Positions 54,999 to 64,000 are shown, numbered from the stretch's first letter. The stretch is 64,000 bases of DNA from Hamadaea sp. (GCF_013362815.1 NZ_JABFVK010000026.1:1-64000); one strand, 5' to 3'. Program-made: numbers and translations. The notes: generated by a model not told the origin, from the sequence alone.

Positions 54999-56327
54999 TC
55001 AGCGGGTCTGGTCGGCCGATTCCCGGTCGATCCCCATCGTCAGCAGGTGCAACGCCAGCGCCCGCGCCTGTTCGCGGATCTCCGGCGCGGCGGTCGTCTC
55101 CCACAGCCGCCCGCGCCGGGCCGACCCCAACGCGAACAACGCGGGCGCTCGGTGACTACGCCCCAGCACCGCGCCATGTTCGTCCACGGCCAGGCCCAGC
55201 TCATGCGGCCCGGGCGCGGCCAACCCGTCCGCCACCAGCGACCGGACCAGCGGATCGCGCTCGGTCAACCGGCCCGGCCCGGTGCAGTTCACCACTGCTG
55301 TGAAGGCCCTCGTCTCGAGGCGAGTCCCCTTGATCACCGCCTCGATCCGGCCGTCCGGCAGCGGCCGCAGGCCGCACACCTCCCCCGCGCGTACCCGCAG
55401 GCTTCCGTCCTGCCGCCGCTCCTCCACCGACGCGGCCACCTGCGGCGCCATCCGGTGCCGATGAACCTCCCAGTAGCGCGCCACATGTCGCAAGAACCGC
55501 CGCTGCTCATGCTCCGGCAGGCCGCGCCACATCCGGTCCCAGTGCGGTCGCAATCCGTCCATCACGCCGCGCCAATCGCCCGTGGCTGCGGCTTGATCGC
55601 GTACCCAATGAAGCAAAGCAGCCACACTCGTAGCCGCCGGCGGCACGATCTCCCGGCGGACCGACGGAGCGTGGGCTCGCGGCAACAATCCGTGGCGCGA
55701 CACCGCGGTGATCTCGCGGCCCGCGAGGCTCAGAGCCACGTCGACCGCGGTCAGGCCGGTCCCGATGAGCAACACCGGGCCGTCGCCCACGCGCGCCAGG
55801 ACGTCCTCCTGCCAAGGATCTTGGATGTACGCCGAAAGCTGCCGGACGCTTTCGTCAGCAGCCACCGGGACGCGCGGAGCCGCATTGCCAACGGCCAGCA
55901 CAACCGCATCGGCAGTAAGCACGACACTATCCGTGAGCAGCACAGTCAGCCCGGTATGCGACGCCTCGAAGATGCGGCCGACCGTCCCACGATGGACGGT
56001 GAGCTTCCCGGGAGCGACCTCGTCGACCGCCCGCAACGCCTCAGTCAAATAGTCGCCGTACCACCCACGCGCAACGAAGTCGCTACCCTCAGTATGCGAA
56101 TCCCGGCGTCGACACCACTCCAGAAAATCGCCGGGCCGATCCGGGTCGACGCTCATCGCCGAAACGGGCGAGTTGAGCAGATGCCACCGCGCCGCCGTGG
56201 AGTACGCCACCCCCCGCCCGGGCCGCGCCTGCGGGTCGACCATGATCACGGACCACCCGGTCCGGACGAGCTCCCGAGCAGCGACTACGCCGCTGAACCC
56301 GCCTCCGACGACCACCGCAACGGCCAT
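54999..56327 (-). CDS. FAD/NAD(P)-binding oxidoreductase
   Basis: The 442-residue flavoprotein opens with the FAD Rossmann motif VVVGGGFSGVVAARELV and DPQARPGRGVAYST. A second nucleotide-binding motif, LLIGTGLTAVDVALSL, lies at about residue 188, and TGPGRL and ALGSARRGRLWETTAAPEIR close the FAD site. It matches the FAD-NAD(P)-binding family related to hydroxyacylglutathione/thioredoxin-reductase-like proteins often annotated FAD/NAD(P)-binding protein. AAAGGGG precedes the ATG. An inverted repeat 22 bases upstream may control it. Confidence 0.8.
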   Translation of the reverse strand: MAVAVVVGGGFSGVVAARELVRTGWSVIMVDPQARPGRGVAYSTAARWHLLNSPVSAMSVDPDRPGDFLEWCRRRDSHTEGSDFVARGWYGDYLTEALRAVDEVAPGKLTVHRGTVGRIFEASHTGLTVLLTDSVVLTADAVVLAVGNAAPRVPVAADESVRQLSAYIQDPWQEDVLARVGDGPVLLIGTGLTAVDVALSLAGREITAVSRHGLLPRAHAPSVRREIVPPAATSVAALLHWVRDQAAATGDWRGVMDGLRPHWDRMWRGLPEHEQRRFLRHVARYWEVHRHRMAPQVAASVEERRQDGSLRVRAGEVCGLRPLPDGRIEAVIKGTRLETRAFTAVVNCTGPGRLTERDPLVRSLVADGLAAPGPHELGLAVDEHGAVLGRSHRAPALFALGSARRGRLWETTAAPEIREQARALALHLLTMGIDRESADQTR

Positions 56328-56666
56328 GACGCGCCCCTTTACCTATAATTCCTATCGACACCATAGGATATCTCGCACCCCTGGCGCCACCCCTGCGCTC
56401 CCGCGGCCCCCTTTATCCCGCCGCCTTTCCCGCCGCCCTTTCCCGCCGATCATGAACTACCGGTCATGCTCGACGGCGTGTCGGTGCGCAGAACTCCATG
56501 ATCGCTCCCCCGAGAACGTGATCGACTTCGGCCCCGAGCAGCGCAAGCTTCGCTCTGCGGAACGTCGTGAAGGCTCTCCTGAACCTCTCTTGAACCTCGT
56601 GAGGGGCGACACGGGATACCGAGATGCGCGCGGCCCTCCGGATCGGGTACAGTCTGAACCCGTCCC
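56328..56666. other. Non-coding gap between the FAD gene and tRNA-Val
   Basis: No credible gene is present; short open frames here lack ribosome sites and family similarity. The left end holds the promoter side of the FAD gene with a dyad at 56350-56368. The right end should hold the tRNA promoter. TACAGT at 56648-56653 could be its -10 box, and TTGAAC at 56590-56595 another promoter element with a rather long spacing to GATACC. Confidence 0.5.
56350..56368. promoter_or_regulatory. Inverted repeat upstream of the FAD oxidoreductase
   Basis: TCCTAT and ATAGGA form a perfect 6-base inverted repeat with 7 bases between. It lies 22 bases before the FAD gene start, in an unusually AT-rich patch that also contains TATAAT on the plus strand. 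It is a candidate repressor site over the promoter. Confidence 0.4.
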
Positions 56667-56738
56667 GGGCGATTAGCTCAGCGGGAGAGCGCTTCGTTCA
56701 CACCGAAGAGGTCACTGGTTCGATCCCAGTATCGCCCA
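56667..56738 (+). tRNA. tRNA-Val (anticodon CAC)
   Basis: The 72-base cloverleaf has a perfect acceptor stem (GGGCGAT with ATCGCCC). The D arm contains TAGCTCAGCGGGAGAGC. The anticodon stem CTTCG/CGAAG has loop TTCACAC, giving anticodon CAC, and the T arm contains GGTTCGATCC. Discriminator A is at 56738. CCA is not fully encoded; ACC then G follows. It reads the valine codon GTG. Confidence 0.95.
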
Positions 56739-57014
56739 CCGTTTGCGCAGCTCAGAACCCCTCTGGAGGATCTTCTCCAGGTGGCTTCTTCGATATTGGT
56801 GGGCAAAGGTGCTCCACGCGTAACGCGCAGGATGCCAGGCGGCCCTTACCGTCGAACAAGTCTGCTGAGGTATGAGAGTCAGCGATAGCGGCGATCCTGG
56901 TCGCCGGTACGAAGAGGTCTTAGAGCGTAATTCACGGGACGTGCGTCGATATTCGGTAGATCTCGACGTCGTTCTGGGGCAGCGGTGAGGCTGGGCGGTG
57001 CGCATGATGGGGCC

Positions 57015-57508
57015 ATGCAGTTCCGGCTGAGCGATGACGAACTTGTGCGTGCGGTCCGAGACTTCGAGGAACGTAGCGCTGCCAGCGCCGGCGGAACTGT
57101 CCGCTGTAGAAGAAGCCGAAGCCACGATCGGGTTTGCGATTCCTCCGCTGTTGAGGCGGTTTTATCTGGAGGTTGCCAACGGCGGCTTTGGGCCGCGCGG
57201 CGACGTGGTCGGTGTGCGCGGTGGAGACTCTCGGGGACTGTTCGCTGACGTCGTCGAGGGCTACGGGTTGTTCTGGTCCGACCTCCACCACCCCGGGCCC
57301 ACCAGGCATGGTGCCGGTACTGGACTGGGGCTGCGCGTTGTCTGCGCTCATCGATTTCACCGATCCAACGGGGCCGGTGTGGGGCTGGGATTGGGATCCA
57401 GACACCGAGCAGGGCCTGATCCCGATGGGCATCGATCTTACGACCTGGCTCAGCGACTCCCTGCGCGGCGAATGGGTGTTGCCCCGGTGGACGGGGCGCC
57501 GTCGTTAG
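57015..57508 (+). pseudogene. Frameshifted SMI1/KNR4-family (SUKH) immunity-type gene
   Basis: Homology continues through three frames. From 57015, frame 1 reads MQFRLSDDELVRAVRDFEER. Near 57075-57085 it must move to the next frame, which reads AELSAVEEAEATIGFAIPP and RRFYLEVANGGFGPRGD, the SUKH core. Near 57290-57310 it must move again to VPVLDWGCALSALIDFTDPT, ending MGIDLTTWLSDSLRGEW at 57508. Intact family members run straight through these blocks in this order. Two frameshifts mean a decayed gene, unless they are sequence errors. SUKH proteins are immunity factors of polymorphic toxins. Confidence 0.7.
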
Positions 57509-59391
57509 GAGTCTCCTGGCACAAGCTCCTTTAACTCGTGGGCAATCGCATCCGCGCGGTCGTCGCACGCAGCGAATGGGTCCGCGTGGAGCTCGAACCA
57601 CCATAGCGGCGGCTCGGCAGACCATTGGTCCAGACGCTCGATCCGGCGGGTGGCGAGCATGTCTTGCAGGCGGCCGATGCCGGCTAGCCGGGTGAGGTGC
57701 CCGGCTCCGATGAGGTTTCCCCAGTAGACGCCGCGGGTCATCGAGTCCAGACGCTCACCGCGCCATTGGACGAGGTTGCGCCGCTCGTATTGGGACTCCG
57801 CGGTGTCCCCAGGTGTGACTGCGTGCATGAAGCCGCTCGCCACGCCGAAGCTTGTCGTGGCGTCGTGGACCAGTCGGCGTACCTCCGACAAGCCGTCCCC
57901 ACCGAGGATCGCGATCAGCGACCGCGCGATCTTAATCACGATCGTGGCCGGGTGGCCGTCGGGGATGGGACCGCTGGGGTCGGTGAATTGGTCGCGGAGC
58001 TCGACCTCGATTGTGACGCCACCGCGGTAGCGCGAATACATGCCTTTTCCGTTGAGCTGCTCCAGCTCGAGCTGGAGGAAATGCAGTTCGCCTGCCCGCA
58101 GTCGGGTCATTGTGCGGTCCCAGCCTGTTGTGTCTGCACCGATATGTGACCAGCGGCCTCTGGCTGACTTCATGCGGACTCGGGCTGCGACGCCGTACGG
58201 CAGGCCGCTGTCGTAACCCGACGGGTAGCATGCTCGGTGGCCGTAGGCGGCGATGACCGGGGCGGCGAGCAGCCGTCTCGCCTTGTCCAGCCACGCCGCC
58301 AGCGCGTCACGACGTTGCATAAGATCTACATAGGTATAGAGCTGGCACACCAGGTTAGGATCGCCCGCCCGGCTCATCGCCACCCGGGAGGGAGCACCAA
58401 CACCGAATGGGCCAGAAGCCCGTGCCTCGAGCCGTTCCCGATCTGGCGACGGCGGTCGCCGGCACTCGCCGACATTCGAGCGGGCCCATACCACCGCCGA
58501 GTGCACGTCATCGTACTCTGCTGGCACGACGTGCCAAGGTCCGGCGATGGGCATGAACCCCTCCGCCCCGCCGAGCGATCCCCGCCAGGAGAACAAGCTG
58601 ACCGCGGGATCGCTGCCGAGGATCACATTCCAGGTGCCGTGACTGGTCAGCCCACCAGCCGCAACCTCGTCCGAGGAGCTTACGACAAGGCAGGACGGGC
58701 TTCCCCAGCGTTCCAGTTCGTGCTCCACCACGAAGTCTGCCCATCCGGCATCGCCGTGCTCGATCGCCGCTGCCAGGAACATCACCGCCGGCTGACCCGG
58801 TAGCCCGACCTCATCGCCGCCGACCACGTCGAGCGGGTACGGGTCTGGCCGCCGCAATCGCTCCACGTCGATCGAGACGTCTTTCGGCTGCTCTGCCGGG
58901 ATCAGTCGACCACCTGGTTCGATCACACCCATATGCGCCAGCAGCGCGAACAAGCCTTCCTCGGCGAACACGTAGCCAGAAGAAAGGATGTCATCGACGA
59001 CTCGACGGTCCGCGTCGATGCTCGATCGAGCGGCCCACCACAGAATCGCTTCAACTACTGGACGCCTCTCGCCGGCCGAAACGTCCCTGTCCGGCTCTTC
59101 GGTCCGACCGGATAGGCCATACGCCGGACCCGATTCCTCGTTGAACAGCCACCGGAACCGCTCCCGGCCACCGTCCCACCCGACCAACATCGCCACATCG
59201 CTGTCCATCACCACCGCGGTCAGCATCGGGCCGTCAACCTGAGACCACGGCTGCGGCCGCAGCCGTGGATCACCCGCCCGAGTCACGTACGCCGACCAAC
59301 CGTCTGCCGCACCCCGAGCATTATCCCAGCCACCCCGCACGACAGGCGATTCACCAGTCAGGCTGATGACGTATGCAGCCCACAAACCCAC
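57505..59391 (-). CDS. Large protein of unknown function
   Basis: The 628-residue product has no signal peptide, membrane helix or recognised domain. The N-terminal part carries VMDSDVAMLVGWDGGRERFRWLF. The middle shows DFVVEHELERWGSPSCLVVS, and the C-terminal third has GELHFLQLELEQLNGKGMYS and IEVELRDQF. The chemistry is that of a soluble alpha/beta protein. GAGGAG lies 7 bases before the GTG start. Codon use is less GC-extreme than in the T7SS genes, in line with an accessory origin. Its end overlaps the SMI1/KNR4 remnant by 4 bases. Confidence 0.55.
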   Translation of the reverse strand: MGLWAAYVISLTGESPVVRGGWDNARGAADGWSAYVTRAGDPRLRPQPWSQVDGPMLTAVVMDSDVAMLVGWDGGRERFRWLFNEESGPAYGLSGRTEEPDRDVSAGERRPVVEAILWWAARSSIDADRRVVDDILSSGYVFAEEGLFALLAHMGVIEPGGRLIPAEQPKDVSIDVERLRRPDPYPLDVVGGDEVGLPGQPAVMFLAAAIEHGDAGWADFVVEHELERWGSPSCLVVSSSDEVAAGGLTSHGTWNVILGSDPAVSLFSWRGSLGGAEGFMPIAGPWHVVPAEYDDVHSAVVWARSNVGECRRPPSPDRERLEARASGPFGVGAPSRVAMSRAGDPNLVCQLYTYVDLMQRRDALAAWLDKARRLLAAPVIAAYGHRACYPSGYDSGLPYGVAARVRMKSARGRWSHIGADTTGWDRTMTRLRAGELHFLQLELEQLNGKGMYSRYRGGVTIEVELRDQFTDPSGPIPDGHPATIVIKIARSLIAILGGDGLSEVRRLVHDATTSFGVASGFMHAVTPGDTAESQYERRNLVQWRGERLDSMTRGVYWGNLIGAGHLTRLAGIGRLQDMLATRRIERLDQWSAEPPLWWFELHADPFAACDDRADAIAHELKELVPGDS

Positions 59392-59504
59392 AATGCTCTC
59401 CTCGCGACCGTGCCCTCATGGCCCGCCGCCGCACGCGCCCGCAAGCCCGTCCCTGTGATTTCCACCCGTGGTGGCGATGCCCTGAGCGAATCGTAGATAG
59501 GACG

Positions 59505-61955
59505 TTATGGAGCTGTTGCCAACGCGTTGTGCAGGTTTCGGGCGGCCGAGGCGAATTGGCTCCCGCCCCCACGGCCGGCGGCGGCGTCGAGCCCTTCGAC
59601 ATGGTCTCGGCGGCCGAGGGTGCGTGCGCATTGTTCGGCGAGCTGGAGGATGTCGGTGGTGCCGATGTGGGGCTTCGGTGTGGCCAGCAGTGCGGGGAGG
59701 GCGCCGAGGCAGATCTGCCAGGCGGTGTCGACGGCGCCTGCCTCGGCCGCGTCTCGGAGGACTCGGGCCGCGCGTGTGAGGACGAGGGAGCCTGCGCAGA
59801 CGGTGTCGCCCAGGTGCCCACCGACTGCGCGCCAGTCGACCTCGTTTCCGAAGGCGAGCAGCGCGTCGACGGCAGCGACCCGATCGGCGGCGTCGGGGAC
59901 GGTCATGCCGTAGACGATGGCAAGCTGGGTGGCCGGGCCGGTCGGCCCGTGGTTCTCCGCCAGCAGCGGCAGGAGTTGCGTGTGGTCGCCGACGCCGCCC
60001 CGACTGTCGGCGGCCACGGCCAGCCCTGTCACCGCCCAGGCGGCCACCACTTCTCGGTGCGAGGGGAGGGCGGCTGCCCATAGCGTCTCGTTGGATATCC
60101 AATGTGATTGCGGCTGTTCGTACCGTGGCAGCGTGAACAAGGCGGTCTCGATCGGGCTGACGTTCTGGGGCGGCTCGATGGTGACGGCGACCCGGCGTTC
60201 TGGCAGCGGAGCCATCCACCGGTAGCGCCCGCCCTTGCCGTGTTGTGCGTACGCGATCACGACCGGGTCGACGTGACCTTTCCGCAGTTGTCGTGCGACC
60301 ATTTGCCCTGCGGGGCTGGTCAGCTGTTCTGCGCGGCGGCGGACGTCGCCGCCGGGGTCTTCGCGCGGCAAGCGCAGGAGCGCCTGGCTGAGGTCGACTC
60401 GCCACGGTTGCCAGCCGTCCCGTTCCGCTTGTGACATCCGGTCGACGAGAACCGCGGGATCGAGGTGGCCATTGCATCGCGTGGGCGTGGCCACCAGTCG
60501 TGGCACTGGGCTTCGCCGAAGGTACAGCTGGGTGGCGAGTAGGCGCATCTCCATCAGTGTCGCCGGTGAGCGTTCCGGGTCATGCAGAGGCTGAGCGAGG
60601 GGGTGGTCGTCGTGCAACCCGCCGAAGGCTTCCTCGAGCCGCATCGGTGTCCGCAGGGGCGGCTCCAGCAGGTCGAACAGCATCATCCCAAGTCGAAGCC
60701 AATACCCGTTCGCCCAACTGCTTTGCAGGCTGTCGCGGCGGCACTCGACGACCGGCCGAATCGCGGATCTCAACGCTTCGTGGTCGCGTCCGTACATCTC
60801 GATCAGTGCAGCGAGGACGCGTTCCATCGTGGCGACCGAGCCGTCGCCGCTCAGCATCGCCGCGAGTTCTTCGGCGGCCGCGGCCGGGGTGGTGATCGGT
60901 GGTGGCATCTCCGGCACGATGGGCCCGACGGGCGGCGCGAGGGGCAAGGGCGCCGGCGTCGCCGGCTGTGCGAGGGTGGCGAGCAGGTCCGCTTTCCGTT
61001 CCGGATGGCACCTGGCCGCCTGGCGTACCCAGGTCGTTTGGGTTTTGACGAGGCCCTTTTCCTTGCGCTGCAAGATGGTTGCGGCGATCGCGAGGAGTGT
61101 GTCGGTCTCAAGTAGCCCGGCCTCGTCGGCCTTACGCAGGCAGCGTTGTGCCATGGCGACTACGGTGCCGAGGTCGGCGGCGACCAACGCCGTGTAGTCG
61201 GAAATCCGGATACCGATCTCTTGTGGTGTGACCGCGAGTTCGTTGTGCAGGGTGATGAACGGGCGGAGGTTGCCGGGCCGTCCTCCGCGCAGCAGCAGAG
61301 CCACGCAGCCGTCGATGAGCATGGTGCGGATGGCGGGATCGTTCGAGGCAAGCTTCAGCAGCGCGGTGTTGAAGCCGGTTCCGAAGAATGTGAACTCCAG
61401 CTCTGAGCCCAGGCCGTCGTCCTCGAACAGCATGGGCAGCAGTACGGGGGCGTACGAGCCGGTGGTGATGGCGTCGTAGGGGTCCTTCTCGGAGCGGACC
61501 CACGCGATCCAGCCGCGGGCGAAGCCCGGTGTTTGCGGCAGCTCGATCCCGGCCGCACCGGCGATGTCGTCGACTAGTAGCCATTCCTCGGCCGTGTTGA
61601 GTTGCGAGGTCTGTGCCCACAGCCGGGCCAGCTCCGCCAGCCATGGGACGTTCCGGTGAACGAGCAGGTCGAGCGTCAGCCGGCGAGGGATGAACCGGCG
61701 TTCCCATCTCATGCTTCCGCGGTTGATGGCCGCCATCGCCCGCTTGGCGCTGGGCGCGCAGCCCAGCAGCGCAAGGCCGGCGACGGCCGTGATGCCGCCG
61801 CGCCAGTCCATCAGGTCAGCCTTCGTATGCGCGACGACGGCCGGGAACGCAGCCTTGCGATTCTTCTCCGGCAAGGCCTTGAGGTATGCGTACACCTGCT
61901 CGATGGACCGTTTGTCGATGGCGCGCGCCAGGTCCAGGTCGAGCTCGTGGATCAT
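59505..61955 (-). CDS. Large helical-repeat protein, probably DUF6493 family
   Basis: The 816-residue soluble protein is predicted all helical and HEAT/ARM-like in rhythm. It opens ELDLDLARAIDKRSIEQVYAYLKALPEKNRKAA, as in actinobacterial DUF6493 proteins (shown here in part: LARAIDKRSIEQVYAYLK). A Pro-rich hinge lies at about residues 315-345. Later segments include TQLYLRRSPVPRLVATPT and RLPREDPGGDVRRRAEQL. The ATG at 61955 with GAGGAG 9 bases upstream is preferred over the open frame reaching 62249. The family assignment is from memory of its opening pattern and is tentative. Function unknown. Confidence 0.55.
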   Translation of the reverse strand: MIHELDLDLARAIDKRSIEQVYAYLKALPEKNRKAAFPAVVAHTKADLMDWRGGITAVAGLALLGCAPSAKRAMAAINRGSMRWERRFIPRRLTLDLLVHRNVPWLAELARLWAQTSQLNTAEEWLLVDDIAGAAGIELPQTPGFARGWIAWVRSEKDPYDAITTGSYAPVLLPMLFEDDGLGSELEFTFFGTGFNTALLKLASNDPAIRTMLIDGCVALLLRGGRPGNLRPFITLHNELAVTPQEIGIRISDYTALVAADLGTVVAMAQRCLRKADEAGLLETDTLLAIAATILQRKEKGLVKTQTTWVRQAARCHPERKADLLATLAQPATPAPLPLAPPVGPIVPEMPPPITTPAAAAEELAAMLSGDGSVATMERVLAALIEMYGRDHEALRSAIRPVVECRRDSLQSSWANGYWLRLGMMLFDLLEPPLRTPMRLEEAFGGLHDDHPLAQPLHDPERSPATLMEMRLLATQLYLRRSPVPRLVATPTRCNGHLDPAVLVDRMSQAERDGWQPWRVDLSQALLRLPREDPGGDVRRRAEQLTSPAGQMVARQLRKGHVDPVVIAYAQHGKGGRYRWMAPLPERRVAVTIEPPQNVSPIETALFTLPRYEQPQSHWISNETLWAAALPSHREVVAAWAVTGLAVAADSRGGVGDHTQLLPLLAENHGPTGPATQLAIVYGMTVPDAADRVAAVDALLAFGNEVDWRAVGGHLGDTVCAGSLVLTRAARVLRDAAEAGAVDTAWQICLGALPALLATPKPHIGTTDILQLAEQCARTLGRRDHVEGLDAAAGRGGGSQFASAARNLHNALATAP

Positions 61956-62367
61956 GCCGCGAGCTCCTCGACGGAGGTCTGCAGATCCAGACCCGCCTTC
62001 GGATGGCTCCGACGGCTGGGCGTACGCGTGGCTCGCAACGGGCATGCGGGCAAGATAGCCGAGACCGCCGACAAACCCCGGCCGCCGCAGTTCGGCCGCT
62101 GCGGCGCCAATCTTGCGTGACGAACCCGGTAGGCGACGGAGTCGACTGGTCGCAGGCCGAGCACGCGTGCAGTCCGGCCGCCGACATGCGATGGCTGCTG
62201 TGCGAGGCGCCGTGTGAAGATGCCTAGGCGGCCGGCTGCGGATCGACAAGACTGCCCCTGTACTTGACGACCTGTGGTAATCCGGCTTGCCTCGGCGGAC
62301 TTGACGGGTGATCCTGGAGCCAGTGCCGCGACTGGCGTTGCTGACCCGTACGAGTGGCAGGAGCGTT
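61956..62367. other. Divergent intergenic region, no gene seen
   Basis: This 412-base gap separates two divergently transcribed large genes. Open frames exist on both strands but have no ribosome site and no family pattern. It should hold both promoters. I see no strong -10/-35 pair, RNA gene or repeat. Confidence 0.5.
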
Positions 62368-63852
62368 GTGTCCGATCAGCAGATCTTGCTCGCCCTGGCT
62401 GGTAATTCGGCTTTGCGGCCCGAGCACGTCGACGAGCTCATCGCCGTGAACGACCTGGCGGTCTTGCGCGAGTTGGCTTCGGAGCAGCGACTAACACCGG
62501 CTCAGGTCGAGCTCCTGGCGGCAGGCGGGCACCGGGATGTCGTTGAGGCGTTGATCAGGTCGGGAAGGCTCGCCGTCGAGCAGGTCCGGAGTGATGTTCC
62601 GTGGATGCTGCTCGCCGGCATCGATCGGCCTGACGCGCCTGACGACTGGTTACAGGTGCTGGCATCCTGGCCGGATCCCACGGTACGCCGGGCGTTGGGT
62701 GACCACGTGTTGGAGCGACTCGACATCGCCGCAGTGTTGGCGGACGATCCCATTTGCTCGGTGGCCGCATGCGCGACCCGGCCCTGGGAACTGCCCGAAG
62801 AGCTAGCGCTTCGGCTGGCGGCCAGGCCCGAAGCCTGTATTAGGGTCGCGTTGGCGTCGAGCCTTCACGCCCCTGCTCGAATCCTCGCCGATCTCATCGA
62901 ACACGGTGGGTCGCCACCGATGAGCCCATGCCCGCACTGGCCCGACGGATCGGCGGCCGCGGAGGAGTTGTGTCGCGTCGTGGCAGGCAATCCAACGACA
63001 CCAGTTGATGCCGTCGCGCCGTACATGATCACGCTGAACCCGCAGATAGCGTCGGCGCTCGCGGGCCGTCCTGACCTCGCGGAGGAGGCTTACGGGCGAC
63101 TGCTGGCGTTGCAGAACGACGAAGTGACCGGTCGAGTCGCCACCAACTGGGCGGCACCGCCCGGACTGCTCCGCCGGCTCTATGACACCGATGCCGGGCG
63201 TTGGCGGGGCCATGTCTTGGCCAATCCGAGTATCCCGCTGGACCTTCTGGTGCGGCACAGCTGCAGTGGCGGAACACCCAGTACGGACAATCATCCCGAT
63301 CTCGATGGGCTGCTTAGCCTTGCCGTAGATGCCGACCCGCGGGTCCGGCTAGTCGCGGCCGCCAGCCATCGGTTGCCCTCAGAGGTCCGAGCAATGCTCA
63401 TCGATGACCCCGACTTCGCGGTCGCGCGCCGGGCGGTCATGCACGTCTCGGTGCCGCCCGAAAGGATCAGAGCGACTGCCGCACGGCAAGGACCGCCGAT
63501 CTTCCCTGCGTTGGCTGCCCATCCATCGTGCCCGCCCGACGTCCTTCTCGCGATCGCGACGCACCCTCAGGCGCCAGCTGAAGCTGTCACAGACGTCGCC
63601 TGGCAGGAGGCGTCACCGCCTACAGCGCTTGCCGCATGTCTGCGGAATCCAGCGAACGCAGTGTATGTGGCCTGCAACCCGATGGCCCCCGCAGACATGT
63701 TGACCGAGTTGGCATCCCATCCCGATCCAGACGTGGTTGTCGAGGTTGCCCGGAATCCAGCCCTTCCCCCACAAGCCTTCCAGCGCATCTTGACGGGCAT
63801 TAGGCACCAACTCGCCAAGGTTCCCGCGCCACGCGCGAAGCCCTCCAGGTAG
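62368..63852 (+). CDS. Leucine-rich-repeat-variant (LRV-like) repeat protein
   Basis: The 494-residue product consists of roughly twenty degenerate repeats of about 24 residues, of the LRV type, for example LASHPDPDVVVEVARNPALPP and LAAHPSCPPDVLLAIATHPQAP (shown in part: ASHPDPDVVVEVARNPALPP). This makes a right-handed alpha solenoid, a protein-binding scaffold. The Cys cluster of the nitrogen-fixation LRV proteins is absent. The GTG at 62368 has AGGAG 6 bases upstream and is preferred to the earlier GTG at 62308. The partner is unknown. It is divergent from the helical-repeat gene. Confidence 0.65.
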   Translation: MSDQQILLALAGNSALRPEHVDELIAVNDLAVLRELASEQRLTPAQVELLAAGGHRDVVEALIRSGRLAVEQVRSDVPWMLLAGIDRPDAPDDWLQVLASWPDPTVRRALGDHVLERLDIAAVLADDPICSVAACATRPWELPEELALRLAARPEACIRVALASSLHAPARILADLIEHGGSPPMSPCPHWPDGSAAAEELCRVVAGNPTTPVDAVAPYMITLNPQIASALAGRPDLAEEAYGRLLALQNDEVTGRVATNWAAPPGLLRRLYDTDAGRWRGHVLANPSIPLDLLVRHSCSGGTPSTDNHPDLDGLLSLAVDADPRVRLVAAASHRLPSEVRAMLIDDPDFAVARRAVMHVSVPPERIRATAARQGPPIFPALAAHPSCPPDVLLAIATHPQAPAEAVTDVAWQEASPPTALAACLRNPANAVYVACNPMAPADMLTELASHPDPDVVVEVARNPALPPQAFQRILTGIRHQLAKVPAPRAKPSR

Positions 63853-64000
63853 ACAGAAACGAAACTCAAGAATGCAACCCCCGCCAGGTAGATCGTCCTC
63901 CGACGACCCCGGTCGGGCCGCCGAGTGCGGAGCGCGGTGCGGATCCGGCTGAGCCGGCGCGATCGGCCTCGCGGCCAGCTGCAATTGGCCCGCTCTCACG

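Noticed and set aside
56667-57508. tRNA-Val as the attachment site of an integrated element
   Set aside because: No integrase, no second copy of the tRNA end and no other mobile gene were seen in the window.
63853-64000. Minus-strand open frame running past the right edge (63613-63999)
   Set aside because: Most of it lies over the LRV-like gene and its product is Arg/Pro-rich without any pattern; no feature is supported in the last 148 bases.

Overview
The window is high-GC, densely coded DNA with many GTG and TTG starts, stop/start overlaps, an F420-type LLM oxidoreductase, a DUF574 methyltransferase and a complete actinobacterial type VII secretion (ESX/T7SS) locus. It most likely comes from a filamentous actinobacterium. 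The very frequent CGTACG-type words and the gene content fit Micromonosporaceae, but that placement is inference.

Region 1 (1-6.9 kb) is mixed housekeeping: an alpha/beta hydrolase, a methyltransferase, a large APC permease, a site-2-type membrane metalloprotease and a RibD-like reductase. Between them, a zinc-ribbon single-pass membrane protein overlaps a beta-helix/AAA+ protein that resembles the T7SS chaperone EccA.

Region 2 (7-24 kb) is the secretion core. On the minus strand eccC is followed by three paralogous proteins, each with a helical WXG domain and a Gly/Pro-rich tail. On the plus strand run eccD, eccB and two esx (WXG100) genes. A mycosin gene and an unknown partner lie on the minus strand, and a YbaB-like gene and another Esx-like gene on the plus strand. 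I found no EccE.

Region 3 (24.1-38.5 kb) is one 14-kb gene for a 4,682-residue T7SS effector. It has a CpnT-like WXG/membrane N-terminus, an Ala/Gln coiled coil and an APPQG-repeat linker. These are followed by two tandem copies of a module of about 1,850 residues, each headed by a papain-like (Tox-PL, glutamine-deamidase type) domain with an intact Cys-His-Asp set. A different small toxin-like domain ends the protein. A 102-residue gene, coupled by a TGATG overlap, is the likely immunity gene.

Region 4 (38.5-47.5 kb) holds T7SS-associated envelope genes in one minus-strand operon: an EccD-like protein without the ubiquitin domain, a MinD-like protein, a beta-propeller/fibronectin/SH3-like protein, DUF58 and a TgpA-type transglutaminase. 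A membrane-anchored PQQ-like propeller is divergent from it. Three enzymes of the locus appear degenerate at their active sites (mycosin, transglutaminase, MinD-like ATPase), suggesting scaffold roles.

Region 5 (47.5-56.3 kb) contains two MarR regulators with palindromic sites, a small membrane protein, a CorA-tailed membrane protein, two methyltransferases, a PAS-GGDEF-EAL protein, an LLM oxidoreductase and an FAD-dependent oxidoreductase. Region 6 (56.6-64 kb) starts with tRNA-Val(CAC) and carries a frameshifted SMI1/KNR4 immunity-type pseudogene and three large proteins of poorly known or repeat type.
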